In this document: one piece after another, positions 1 to 6,134 of the stretch | Layout: each line of letters opens with the position of its first letter | Numbering within the stretch: position 1 is the stretch's first letter | Assembly: GCA_015489095.1 (NCBI GenBank) | Contig: WFMN01000038.1 | Location: forward strand, 1-10,269 | DNA: 10,269 nucleotides | Direction of reading: 5' to 3' | From: Mariprofundaceae bacterium | Lineage (GTDB): Bacteria > Pseudomonadota > Zetaproteobacteria > Mariprofundales > J009 | Made by a program: the position numbers and the translations under genes | Notes under the pieces: model-generated | Told to the model about the DNA's origin: nothing | Seen by the model: only the letters and a program-made list of their open reading frames with translations | Database searches by the model: none

Positions 1-1634
1 AGCACATAGCGCTCCTGCGCCTCATTGCACCAGATCTGCATCGGGCTCATGCCCGGCTCCATGTTGTGTACCGCGCGCAGGTCGATCCAGCCGCCGCAAT
101 CGGCGTCACTGATCAGCTCCGGCACCGCGTTGGAGAGGCCGCCGGCGCCGATGTCGTGGATGAAGCGGATCGGGTTGGCGTCGCCCAACTGCCAGCAGCG
201 GTCGAGCACCTCCTGGCAGCGCCGCTCCATCTCCGGGTTGCTGCGCTGCACCGAGTCGAAATCGAGCGCCTCGCTGTTGGCGCCGGCATCCATGCTGGAG
301 GCGGCGCCGCCGCCTAGGCCGATCAGCATCGCCGGCCCGCCGAGCTGGATCACCAGCGCCCCCTCCGGCACGGTTTGCTTATGCACATGGCGGGCATCGA
401 TGTTGCCGACGCCGCCGGCGAGCATGATCGGCTTGTGGTAGCCGTAGAGGGTGTCGCCCACCTGCTGGGCGTAGCTGCGGAAGTAGCCGCACAGGTTGGG
501 GCGGCCGAACTCGTTGTTGAACGAGGCGGCGCCGATCGGCCCCTCGATCATGATCTCCAGCGCCGAGGCGATGCGCGCCGGCTTGCCGATCTCCGCCTCC
601 CACGGCTGCGGTAGCGCCGGGATGTGGAGGTTGGAGACCGAAAAGCCGCACAGTCCCGCCTTGGGTTTGCCGCCGATGCCGGTGGCGCCTTCGTCGCGGA
701 TTTCGCCGCCGGAACCGGTGGCGGCGCCGGGAAAGGGGGCGATGGCGGTCGGGTGGTTGTGGGTCTCCACCTTCATCAGGATGTGGCTGGTGACGGCGTG
801 GGCGCGGTAATGGCCGGCGCTGTCGGGGTGGAAGCGTTGCGCGGCGCCCCCTTCGATGATCGACGAATTGTCGCTGTAGGCGACCAAGGTTCCCTGCGGA
901 TGCGCCTGGTGGCTGTGGCGGATCATGGCGAACAGCGATCGCGCCTGCGGCGTGCCGTCGATAATCCAGTCGGCGTTGAAGATCTTGTGGCGGCAGTGCT
1001 CGGAGTTGGCCTGCGCGAACATCATCAGCTCGGCGTCGGTCGGGTTGCGCCCCATGCGGGTGAAGGCGTCGGCGAGGTAGTCGATCTCATCGGCCGCCAG
1101 CGCCAGCCCCAATGTCCGGTTGGCGGTTTCGAGCGCCGCCCTGCCTTCGGTCAGCAGCGCCACCCGGGTGAGCGGTTGTGGCCGCTGGTGGCGGAAGAGC
1201 GCTTCCAGCTCGGCCAGCGAGCCGAAACAGGCCTCCGTCATGCGGTCGAAGAGCAGCGCGGTGAGGGCGGCGTCATCGGCATCTTGGCCGCTGATGCGCC
1301 AGCCATGCGCCCGCTCCAAGCGGATTAAGCCCTCGAGGCCGCCCAGGCGGGCGATCTCGGTCGCCTTGCTCGACCACGGAGAGATGGTGCCGATGCGCGG
1401 GGCGGTGATCGCGCCGTCCTCCCAGCCGGTGATCGGGCGGCAGCGATCGCCGATGATCGCCTGTAGCCGCGCGGTTTCACTGTCACTCCATCGGCTTGAT
1501 ACTTCGGCTAGGTAGATCGCGCGGCAATCCACGCCATCAATACGCAGGCCGCATTGCCGCGCCTGATTGATCAGTCGGGCGCCACGAAACGGAGAGAGCC
1601 CCGAGTCCCCCAGAAAAAAGAGTTGAAGTTTCAC
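1..1634 (-). CDS. purL: Phosphoribosylformylglycinamidine synthase, N-terminal part (partial)
   Basis: PurL converts FGAR, glutamine and ATP to FGAM, the fourth step of de novo purine synthesis, in the cytoplasm. The minus-strand frame is open from a GTG at 1634 to the window edge, giving 544 codons; the long proteobacterial form is about 1,290 residues, so the C-terminal FGAM synthetase half and the glutaminase domain lie off the window. Visible signatures are GTISPWSSKATEIA (about 82-95), QANSEHCRHKIF (about 208-219) and KVETHNHPTAIAPFPGAATG (about 288-307), followed by the glycine-rich GSGGEIRDEGATGIGGK, all typical of the PurS-like N-terminal, linker and first ATP-binding regions. The GTG start is supported by AAGGA at 1643-1647, 8 nt upstream. 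No frameshift is seen. The gene directly upstream is the unrelated ATP-binding regulator, separated by a repeat array. The identity is very secure. Confidence 0.97.
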   Translation of the reverse strand, partial: MKLQLFFLGDSGLSPFRGARLINQARQCGLRIDGVDCRAIYLAEVSSRWSDSETARLQAIIGDRCRPITGWEDGAITAPRIGTISPWSSKATEIARLGGLEGLIRLERAHGWRISGQDADDAALTALLFDRMTEACFGSLAELEALFRHQRPQPLTRVALLTEGRAALETANRTLGLALAADEIDYLADAFTRMGRNPTDAELMMFAQANSEHCRHKIFNADWIIDGTPQARSLFAMIRHSHQAHPQGTLVAYSDNSSIIEGGAAQRFHPDSAGHYRAHAVTSHILMKVETHNHPTAIAPFPGAATGSGGEIRDEGATGIGGKPKAGLCGFSVSNLHIPALPQPWEAEIGKPARIASALEIMIEGPIGAASFNNEFGRPNLCGYFRSYAQQVGDTLYGYHKPIMLAGGVGNIDARHVHKQTVPEGALVIQLGGPAMLIGLGGGAASSMDAGANSEALDFDSVQRSNPEMERRCQEVLDRCWQLGDANPIRFIHDIGAGGLSNAVPELISDADCGGWIDLRAVHNMEPGMSPMQIWCNEAQERYV

Positions 1635-1638
1635 AGTG

Positions 1639-1667
1639 TTTATCCTTGATGTTCCATTTCCTGTCAA
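1639..1667 (-). promoter_or_regulatory. Candidate sigma70-like promoter for purL
   Basis: On the minus strand a perfect TTGACA (1667-1662) is followed 17 nt later by GATAAA (1644-1639), which matches TATAAT at four of six positions. It lies between the palindrome at 1674-1703 and the purL start. The expected transcription start would fall at or next to the GTG codon, which conflicts with the AAGGA ribosome-binding site overlapping the -10. Either the transcript is leaderless or this match is coincidental and the true promoter lies further up. Confidence 0.3.
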
Positions 1668-1673
1668 CGACTT

Positions 1674-1703
1674 CGCAAAAAGTCCATGGACGGACTTTTT
1701 GCG
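1674..1703. repeat. Perfect inverted repeat, copy 1 of the 44-bp element
   Basis: Arms CGCAAAAAGTCC (1674-1685) and GGACTTTTTGCG (1692-1703) are perfectly complementary with a 6-nt centre, ATGGAC; the core GTCCATGGAC is itself a palindrome. The copy continues through 1718, so 1675-1718 matches 1836-1879 at 43 of 44 positions. With A-tracts and T-tracts in the arms it could end transcription on either strand. It lies just upstream of purL. Confidence 0.9.
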
Positions 1704-1716
1704 ATGTGCTCAAAGC

Positions 1717-1830
1717 TGACGACTTCGCAAGAAGTCGGCATCGCGGCCACGGATGGCCGCGCAAACCGAGCGCTTGCGCAAGCAAGTGCTTGGTTTGTAA
1801 GGGAAGTGAAAACCGCGATTTTCGCTTCCC
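1717..1830. repeat. Array of three consecutive hairpin-forming palindromes
   Basis: Between the two copies of the 44-bp repeat lie three further palindromes: an 8-bp stem at 1742-1749/1754-1761 around a CGGA loop; a 13-position stem at 1763-1775/1784-1796 with two positions that pair only as G-U in RNA; and a 12-position stem at 1801-1812/1819-1830 with one G-U position. The block begins with TGACGACTTCGCAAGAAGTC, which recurs in altered form at 3377. No coding sequence is supported here. The whole 1674-1879 interval looks like one composite non-coding repeat element. Confidence 0.8.
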
Positions 1831-1835
1831 GTCAA

Positions 1836-1863
1836 GCAAAAAGTCCATGGACGGACTTTTTGC
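1836..1863 (-). terminator. Possible bidirectional terminator after the regulator gene
   Basis: The stem begins 7 nt beyond the TGA at 1873-1871. Read on either strand it is A5-GTCC, a 6-nt loop, then GGAC-T5, the general shape of a rho-independent terminator, although the T-run pairs within the stem and the GC core is only four pairs. The function is inferred from position and shape. Confidence 0.4.
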
Positions 1864-1879
1864 GATCTGCTCAAAGCTG
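1836..1879. repeat. Copy 2 of the 44-bp inverted-repeat element
   Basis: Arms GCAAAAAGTCC (1836-1846) and GGACTTTTTGC (1853-1863) flank the centre ATGGAC, and the homology to copy 1 continues to 1879. The only difference is C at 1867 against G at 1706. The last nine bases, TCAAAGCTG, overlap the end of the minus-strand regulator gene and supply its TGA stop and most of its last three codons. Confidence 0.9.
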
Positions 1880-3340
1880 TTTGCCCGCCATCTTTTTCAC
1901 GACCCGATATCGTTGCAACCGGCTGTTGGGCTTGTCGGGTATGGTGGGCTCGATTAACCCCCGTTCCAACGCAGGACGAAGATAGTTCGCCCGGAAAGTC
2001 TCACGATGCTTCAATCCCAGCATCTCACGCAGTTCGCTTGCCGATTTTTCACCATCCTGCAGACATTGAAGCAGCTGCGCGACTCTCGTGTCTGGCCTAG
2101 TCAGTGACTGGGTCGGTGACTGGGTCGGTGACTGGGTCGGTGACTGGGTCGGTGACTGGGTCGGTGACTGGGTCGGTGACTGGGTCGGTGACTGGGTGGT
2201 GTTTCCGCCTTCATGATGCCCCGGATAGATCCGGTGCTCCGGCAGATAGTGGAAGGTTACCCATAGTTCGTTCGTGTCACTGCGAATCTTCGGAGGCGGG
2301 CATCCGGCTTCCGCGCACGCCCGCATGATACACTCGATTCCGCGCCCCCACGATTCAATCAGGCCTGCCCGGAAGAACGCATTGGCGATATCGGGGTTGT
2401 ATGGTTGTGACGCATGTTTACCCAGCAACTTTTCCACCGTCCAGTCGGACGGCAATGCTCCCGGGTTCCAGACCATCAACTTGTCGGGATAGACGCTGAT
2501 CTGGATCGGAATGCTACTGGCGTAATCCTTGTGTACTACCGCATTCAACACAGCCTCTCGCAATGCTGCATCAGGCACGGGAAATGTCTCGATGCGTTGC
2601 AATCCTTCATACCGAATCCATGCGCGCAGATATTTAGTATGCAAAATATCGACCGTTTGGTTGACTTGAGACAGCAGGTCTCCCTGTACCTCATCTTGGT
2701 AACGCAAATCGGCATCATTCTCGAAATAGCCGATTTTTATGTAAGCACCACCGATTCGTCGTTCCGGTTCCGCATGGAAGAGCAATGCAGCAGCATTGGT
2801 CAGGTAATCGCCATTCACTAGGTGCAATTTTTCCAATAGGTGACGGTTATCCTCCATCAGTATGGCTTCTGGTAGCCGCTTACTGCGTAGCGCCAGTTGA
2901 CGGAATTGATCGAACGCCCGGTCATCCAGCTCTGCCGGTTGCAACCCCGGTAGTGGTGATCCATCCCATGTGCGCCCATATTTTCTCAGCAGAAAACGAT
3001 CCAGCGCGGAACCTTTGAGCAACTGATTGGTGCTGCCGCTGCGAAAGTAGTATTCACCCCTGTAATTCACCGGACAGGGATGGGCGTCCACGGCGATTTC
3101 CAGTAACGCCTTGCCATTTTCTTTTCGCAGTCTGACAGCAACCATAATGCCCAAGGTGTCGCGCACTTTGTTGGGAAGGTCTTCAAGCAGTTTGTCTGCA
3201 TGGGGCACGCCTATCGCCTCACCCGCATTGTTGCGGCCGACTATCAGTACACCTCCCCCTGCATTGGCGAAACCGCAAATCCATTTGAGGTAATCGTCCT
3301 TCCATCTCTGCTTGTATTCCACCATCTGGTGTTCGGTCAT
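1871..3340 (-). CDS. AlbA_2/GHKL ATP-binding putative transcriptional regulator with TQSP-repeat linker
   Basis: A 489-residue protein of the RecG-like/Schlafen AlbA_2 ATP-binding family, generally treated as putative transcriptional regulators; ligand and targets are unknown. Residues about 6-120 form the AlbA_2 putative nucleic-acid-binding domain (VEYKQRWKDDYLKWICGFAN, then GGGVLIVG). Residues about 245-365 resemble a HATPase_c_4 fold, with an N-box-like REAVLNAVVHKDY (261-273, N266) and GLIESWGRGIE (326-336) as the glycine-containing lid. A low-complexity linker at 382-413 is seven TQSP units plus TQSL. The C-terminal 76 residues (VAQLLQCLQDGEKSASELRE...) look like a winged helix. The ATG at 3340 is chosen because GGGAGAGG (3353-3346) lies 5 nt upstream and family members usually begin just before the EYK motif; an in-frame GTG at 3367 would add nine residues. 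GC is visibly lower than in neighbouring genes, and related repeats flank the gene, suggesting acquisition. It stands alone with no partner gene. Confidence 0.88.
   Translation of the reverse strand: MTEHQMVEYKQRWKDDYLKWICGFANAGGGVLIVGRNNAGEAIGVPHADKLLEDLPNKVRDTLGIMVAVRLRKENGKALLEIAVDAHPCPVNYRGEYYFRSGSTNQLLKGSALDRFLLRKYGRTWDGSPLPGLQPAELDDRAFDQFRQLALRSKRLPEAILMEDNRHLLEKLHLVNGDYLTNAAALLFHAEPERRIGGAYIKIGYFENDADLRYQDEVQGDLLSQVNQTVDILHTKYLRAWIRYEGLQRIETFPVPDAALREAVLNAVVHKDYASSIPIQISVYPDKLMVWNPGALPSDWTVEKLLGKHASQPYNPDIANAFFRAGLIESWGRGIECIMRACAEAGCPPPKIRSDTNELWVTFHYLPEHRIYPGHHEGGNTTQSPTQSPTQSPTQSPTQSPTQSPTQSPTQSLTRPDTRVAQLLQCLQDGEKSASELREMLGLKHRETFRANYLRPALERGLIEPTIPDKPNSRLQRYRVVKKMAGKQL
2104..2199 (-). 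repeat. 12-bp tandem repeat, eight units, inside the regulator gene
   Basis: On the plus strand GTGACTGGGTCG is repeated head to tail from 2104. The first seven units (2104-2187) are identical and the eighth (2188-2199) ends GTGG. In the coding (minus) strand the codons are ACC CAG TCA CCG, that is TQSP; the distal unit reads TQSL. Each unit is four codons, so gain or loss of units keeps the frame and only changes the linker length between the ATP-binding and winged-helix domains. Confidence 0.97.
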
Positions 3341-3376
3341 CTCGGCCTCTCCCGCCCATTGATGCACGGGGTGAAA

Positions 3377-3470
3377 TGACGATTTCGCGAGAGGTCGGTG
3401 GCACGGCCACGGACGAATCGTTTACGAAGCCGTATTGAAGATGTTCGCAACACCCCCATGGACGGACTTT
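3377..3470. repeat. Decayed copy of the composite repeat element
   Basis: Positions 3377-3413 match 1717-1753 at 30 of 37 positions in the same orientation (shared end CGGCCACGGA). Positions 3456-3470, CCATGGACGGACTTT, match 1684-1698 and 1845-1859 exactly. The order of the two parts is the same as in 1717-1859 but the middle hairpins are missing or unrecognisable, so this reads as a shortened, mutated second copy of the element on the other side of the regulator gene. Confidence 0.75.
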
Positions 3471-3587
3471 CGACAGTGTGGTCAATCATTGCCCGAATCC
3501 ACCTCTGTTTCCGCGTTCATTCCGGCAGCTTTGCCGCGGTGGCGAATCCTGTCAACCCGTCCGCCGCGATGGATGACGGAATCATCG

Positions 3588-3603
3588 CTTGGCATCTGCC
3601 AAG
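3588..3603. promoter_or_regulatory. Perfect 16-bp palindrome upstream of ndk
   Basis: CTTGGCA (3588-3594) and TGCCAAG (3597-3603) are exact reverse complements around a TC centre. It lies about 100 bases upstream of the ndk start with no following T-run, so an operator is as likely as a terminator. No regulator can be named. Confidence 0.35.
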
Positions 3604-3689
3604 TCCCCCCTAGAGTGCGCTGCCCGCTGGCGCGCTGTCGTCGGCGCTCTCCTTGCGGAAGCTCCGTTGGGATCACATGTATTGCATAC

Positions 3690-3696
3690 AGGAGGT
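3690..3696 (+). promoter_or_regulatory. Strong ribosome-binding site of ndk
   Basis: AGGAGGT, nearly the full anti-Shine-Dalgarno complement, ends 7 nt before the ATG at 3704. It decides this start over the upstream in-frame ATG at 3653. Confidence 0.85.
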
Positions 3697-3703
3697 TCAG
3701 GCC

Positions 3704-4129
3704 ATGGCCATTGAACGCACACTTTCGATTATCAAGCCGGACGCAATCGCCAAGAATGTGGTTGGGGACATCATCCGGCGCTTTGAGGAGAACGGGCTGT
3801 CGGTGGTTGCCACCCGCCGTATTCATCTGACCGCTGAGCAGGCAGGCCGGTTTTACGCCGTGCACAAGGATCGTCCCTTTTTCGGCCCGCTCTGCGCATT
3901 CATGAGTTCCGGCCCGATCCTGGCGATGGTGCTGGAGGGGAAAAACGCCGTGCGCCTGAACCGGCAACTGATGGGGGCGACCAACCCCAAGGAGGCCGAT
4001 GCCGGTACCATCCGCGCCGATCACGCCGAGTCGATCGATGCCAACGCGGTGCATGGCTCGGATTCGCTGGAGAACGCCGCCACCGAGATCTCCTTCTTCT
4101 TCGCCGACATCGATATCTACAGCAGCTAG
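3704..4129 (+). CDS. ndk: Nucleoside diphosphate kinase
   Basis: Ndk moves the gamma-phosphate of ATP to nucleoside diphosphates through a phospho-histidine, balancing the NTP and dNTP pools. The 141-residue length is normal for the bacterial enzyme. It starts with MAIERTLSIIKPDA, contains FYAVHKDRPFF (about 50-60), the nucleotide-binding GATNPKEADAGTIRADHA (about 91-108) and the active-site NAVHGSDS with His117. The stop is 6 bases before the lysS ATG, so the two are very likely co-transcribed and coupled. It is the first gene of the plus-strand run and has the strongest ribosome-binding site of the group. Confidence 0.98.
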   Translation: MAIERTLSIIKPDAIAKNVVGDIIRRFEENGLSVVATRRIHLTAEQAGRFYAVHKDRPFFGPLCAFMSSGPILAMVLEGKNAVRLNRQLMGATNPKEADAGTIRADHAESIDANAVHGSDSLENAATEISFFFADIDIYSS

Positions 4130-4135
4130 CGCGGG

Positions 4136-5641
4136 ATGACCACCGCATCCACCGATTCCGATGCCCTGCCCGAACAGGTAGCGGTACGGCGCAGCAAGCT
4201 GGCGCGGCTGCGCGAGCAGGGGGGCGCCTACCCCAACCACTGGCGCTGCGATGCCCACGCCGCCGATCTGCAGGCGACCTACGCGGATTGGGACAACGCC
4301 CGGCTGGAGGAGGCGGCGATCACGGTACGGCTGGGGGGGCGCATCATGGGGCATCGGGTGATGGGCAAATCGAGTTTTGTCCACATCCAGGATGGCAGCG
4401 GCCGCATTCAGCTCTTTCTGCACCGCGATACCTTGACGCCGGAGCGCTACAATCCGACCAAGAAGTGGGATCTGGGCGACATCGTCGGTGCCAAGGGGCA
4501 GCTCTTCCGCACCCGCACCGGCGAGTTGTCGGTACGGGTGGAGGAGATTGTGCTGGTCGCCAAGTGCCTGCGTCCGCTGCCGGAGAAGTGGAAGGGGCTG
4601 CAGGACAAGGAGCAGCGCTACCGTCAGCGCTATGTCGATCTGATGACGGCGCCGGAGGTGCGCGACACCTTTCTGTTGCGCTCGAAGATCGTGTCGCGGC
4701 TGCGCCGCCACCTAGAGCGCGAGGGGTTCATCGAGGTCGAGACCCCGATGCTGCAGACGCAGGCCGGGGGTGCCGCCGCCCGCCCCTTTACCACCCATCA
4801 CAACGCGCTCGATATCGACCTCTTCCTGCGTATCGCGCCGGAGCTTTACCTCAAGCGGCTGATCGTGGGCGGTTTTGAGCGGGTGTTCGAGATCAACCGC
4901 AACTTTCGCAATGAGGGGATCGACGCCACCCACAACCCCGAATTCACCATGGTGGAGTTCTATCAGGCGTGGGCCGATTTTCACGACGCGATGGATACCA
5001 CCGAGGGGCTGATCCGCGCGGTGGCGGCCGATTGTGGCATCAGCGAGGTGGCGTGGGACGGGGTGACCTTCGACCTGACCAAGCCGTTTCAGCGCATCCG
5101 CATGGACGATGCCGTGGTGGCCAAGCGCCCCGATCTCGCGGGGCACACCACCAACAAGGGGCTGCTGGCCACCGTCTGCCTGCAGGAGATTCCCGACATC
5201 AAGCCGCTGATCACTTGGAAGGCGGGCCATTACCTCAACGCCCTGTTCGAGGCGTTGGTGGAGCCGGAACTGCAACAGCCCACCTTTGTCACCCACCATC
5301 CGGTGGATATCTCCCCGCTGGCGCGGCGCAACGAGGAGGATCCATCGGTGACCGACCGCTTCGAGCTCTTTATCGCCGGCAAGGAGATCGCCAACGGCTT
5401 CTCCGAGCTGAACGATCCCGATGATCAGCGGAGCCGTTTCATGGCGCAGGCCGAAGCCAAGGCCGCCGGGGATGCCGAGGCCAGCGGCGTGGATGAAGAC
5501 TACCTGCAGGCGCTGGAGTTCGGCATGCCGCCGACCGCCGGGGTGGGCATCGGCGTGGATCGGTTGGTGATGATGTTGACCGGGCAGCATTCGATCCGCG
5601 ATGTGCTGCTCTTTCCGCATATGAAACCGGTGTCGGGCTAG
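4136..5641 (+). CDS. lysS: Lysine--tRNA ligase, class II
   Basis: Charges tRNA-Lys with lysine in the cytoplasm. The 501-residue protein has the normal class IIb layout: an N-terminal helical segment (1-60), an OB-fold anticodon-binding domain (about 64-145, with GRIMGHRVMGKSSFVHIQDG at 68-87), then the catalytic core. Motif 1 is around IEVETPML (199-206), motif 2 is FRNEGIDATHNPEFTMVEFY (257-276, R258 and E260 expected to contact ATP), and motif 3 is GVGIGVDRLVMML (469-481). The ATG follows the ndk stop by 6 bases and has only a weak GCGGG in front, so translation may depend on ndk. The CBS-domain gene starts 13 bases after its stop. Confidence 0.98.
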   Translation: MTTASTDSDALPEQVAVRRSKLARLREQGGAYPNHWRCDAHAADLQATYADWDNARLEEAAITVRLGGRIMGHRVMGKSSFVHIQDGSGRIQLFLHRDTLTPERYNPTKKWDLGDIVGAKGQLFRTRTGELSVRVEEIVLVAKCLRPLPEKWKGLQDKEQRYRQRYVDLMTAPEVRDTFLLRSKIVSRLRRHLEREGFIEVETPMLQTQAGGAAARPFTTHHNALDIDLFLRIAPELYLKRLIVGGFERVFEINRNFRNEGIDATHNPEFTMVEFYQAWADFHDAMDTTEGLIRAVAADCGISEVAWDGVTFDLTKPFQRIRMDDAVVAKRPDLAGHTTNKGLLATVCLQEIPDIKPLITWKAGHYLNALFEALVEPELQQPTFVTHHPVDISPLARRNEEDPSVTDRFELFIAGKEIANGFSELNDPDDQRSRFMAQAEAKAAGDAEASGVDEDYLQALEFGMPPTAGVGIGVDRLVMMLTGQHSIRDVLLFPHMKPVSG

Positions 5642-5642
5642 G

Positions 5643-5652
5643 GGAGGAGGAG
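5643..5652 (+). promoter_or_regulatory. Repeated-GGA ribosome-binding site of the CBS gene
   Basis: GGAGGAGGAG fills the 13-base gap after the lysS stop and ends 2 nt before the ATG at 5655, offering overlapping Shine-Dalgarno matches at several spacings. It suggests strong, independent initiation for this small protein. Confidence 0.7.
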
Positions 5653-5654
5653 CC

Positions 5655-6134
5655 ATGTTTGCCAGCAAGATTATGACCACCGAGGTGATCACCTGCAGAC
5701 CCGATCAGCCGGTGCGCGAGGTGGTGGATCTGTTGGTCGCCAAGCATCTGCGGGTGATTCCGGTGGTGGATGACAACGGCAAGCTGGTGGGGTCGATCAA
5801 CACCCTCTCCATCCTCAACCGTATCGTGCCGGAGTATATCGTGACCGGCGACCTGAAATCGGTGCCGTTTGCCCCCGATATCGGCCTGTTGCGCAAACAC
5901 TTCAAGGCGCTGGAGGATGGCGGCAAGCAGGCCTGCGACATCATGGAGCGCAACCCGACCAAGGTGCATGAGCATGAGTCGCTGTTGTCGGTCACGGCGG
6001 CGCTCATCACCTACGACCGTTTCGAGTATGTGCTGGTGGTCGATCATGACGACACCCTGCTGGGGGTGATCTCCAGCGGCGATATCCTGCGGGCGTTGTA
6101 TGCCGCATCCCCTAGCGACATCGAGCGTGTCTGA
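5655..6134 (+). CDS. Two-CBS-domain protein, putative adenine-nucleotide sensor
   Basis: A 159-residue cytoplasmic protein made of a Bateman pair. CBS1 covers about 1-58 (IMTTEVITCRPDQPVREVVD, then HLRVIPVVDDNGKLVGSIN) and CBS2 about 93-150 (DIMERNPTKVHEHESLLSV, then EYVLVVDHDDTLLGVISSGD). Each shows the usual V-P/V-V-D then L-G-hydrophobic-I-S core. No catalytic or DNA-binding domain is attached. Such proteins commonly bind AMP, ATP or related ligands and modulate a partner; the ligand here is not shown by the sequence. The TGA stop at 6132-6134 is followed without a gap by the GTG at 6135 of the permease gene, which makes the permease the likely partner. A stress-type single-CBS protein without a partner is the alternative. 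Confidence 0.9.
   Translation: MFASKIMTTEVITCRPDQPVREVVDLLVAKHLRVIPVVDDNGKLVGSINTLSILNRIVPEYIVTGDLKSVPFAPDIGLLRKHFKALEDGGKQACDIMERNPTKVHEHESLLSVTAALITYDRFEYVLVVDHDDTLLGVISSGDILRALYAASPSDIERV

Larger units (their letters stand above)
3341..3703. other. Divergent intergenic region between the regulator and ndk
   Basis: This 363-base stretch separates two divergently transcribed starts and must hold both promoters, although no convincing -35/-10 pair was found. It contains a decayed copy of the purL-side repeat (3377-3470), a short hairpin with stem CGGCA/TGCCG (3523-3527/3532-3536), the perfect palindrome at 3588-3603 and the ndk ribosome-binding site. Open frames through it have no recognisable protein content. 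Confidence 0.7.

Noticed and set aside
624..1328. 234-codon plus-strand frame within purL
   Set aside because: It lies wholly antisense to conserved PurL motifs and has a valine/alanine/glycine-rich shadow composition.
1537..1848. Minus-strand small protein over the repeat array
   Set aside because: It is out of frame with purL, runs through palindromic repeats and lacks any domain; the frame is a by-product of the repeat.
2104..2199. CRISPR-like array
   Set aside because: The 12-bp units are contiguous with no spacers and lie in frame in a conserved gene, so this is a coding minisatellite.
3341..3367. Upstream GTG start for the regulator gene
   Set aside because: The GTG at 3367 lacks a good ribosome-binding site and would place the strong GGGAGAGG inside the coding region; the ATG at 3340 fits the family's usual N-terminus.
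3588..3603. Sigma54-type promoter upstream of ndk
   Set aside because: TTGGCA is present, but the GC element at the required spacing is absent; the match is explained by the palindrome.
3482..4711. Long minus-strand open frame (409 codons) opposite ndk and lysS
   Set aside because: Its content is histidine-, arginine- and glutamine-rich low-complexity antisense sequence with no family resemblance, while the plus strand is clearly ndk and lysS. High GC with biased third positions produces such open antisense frames.
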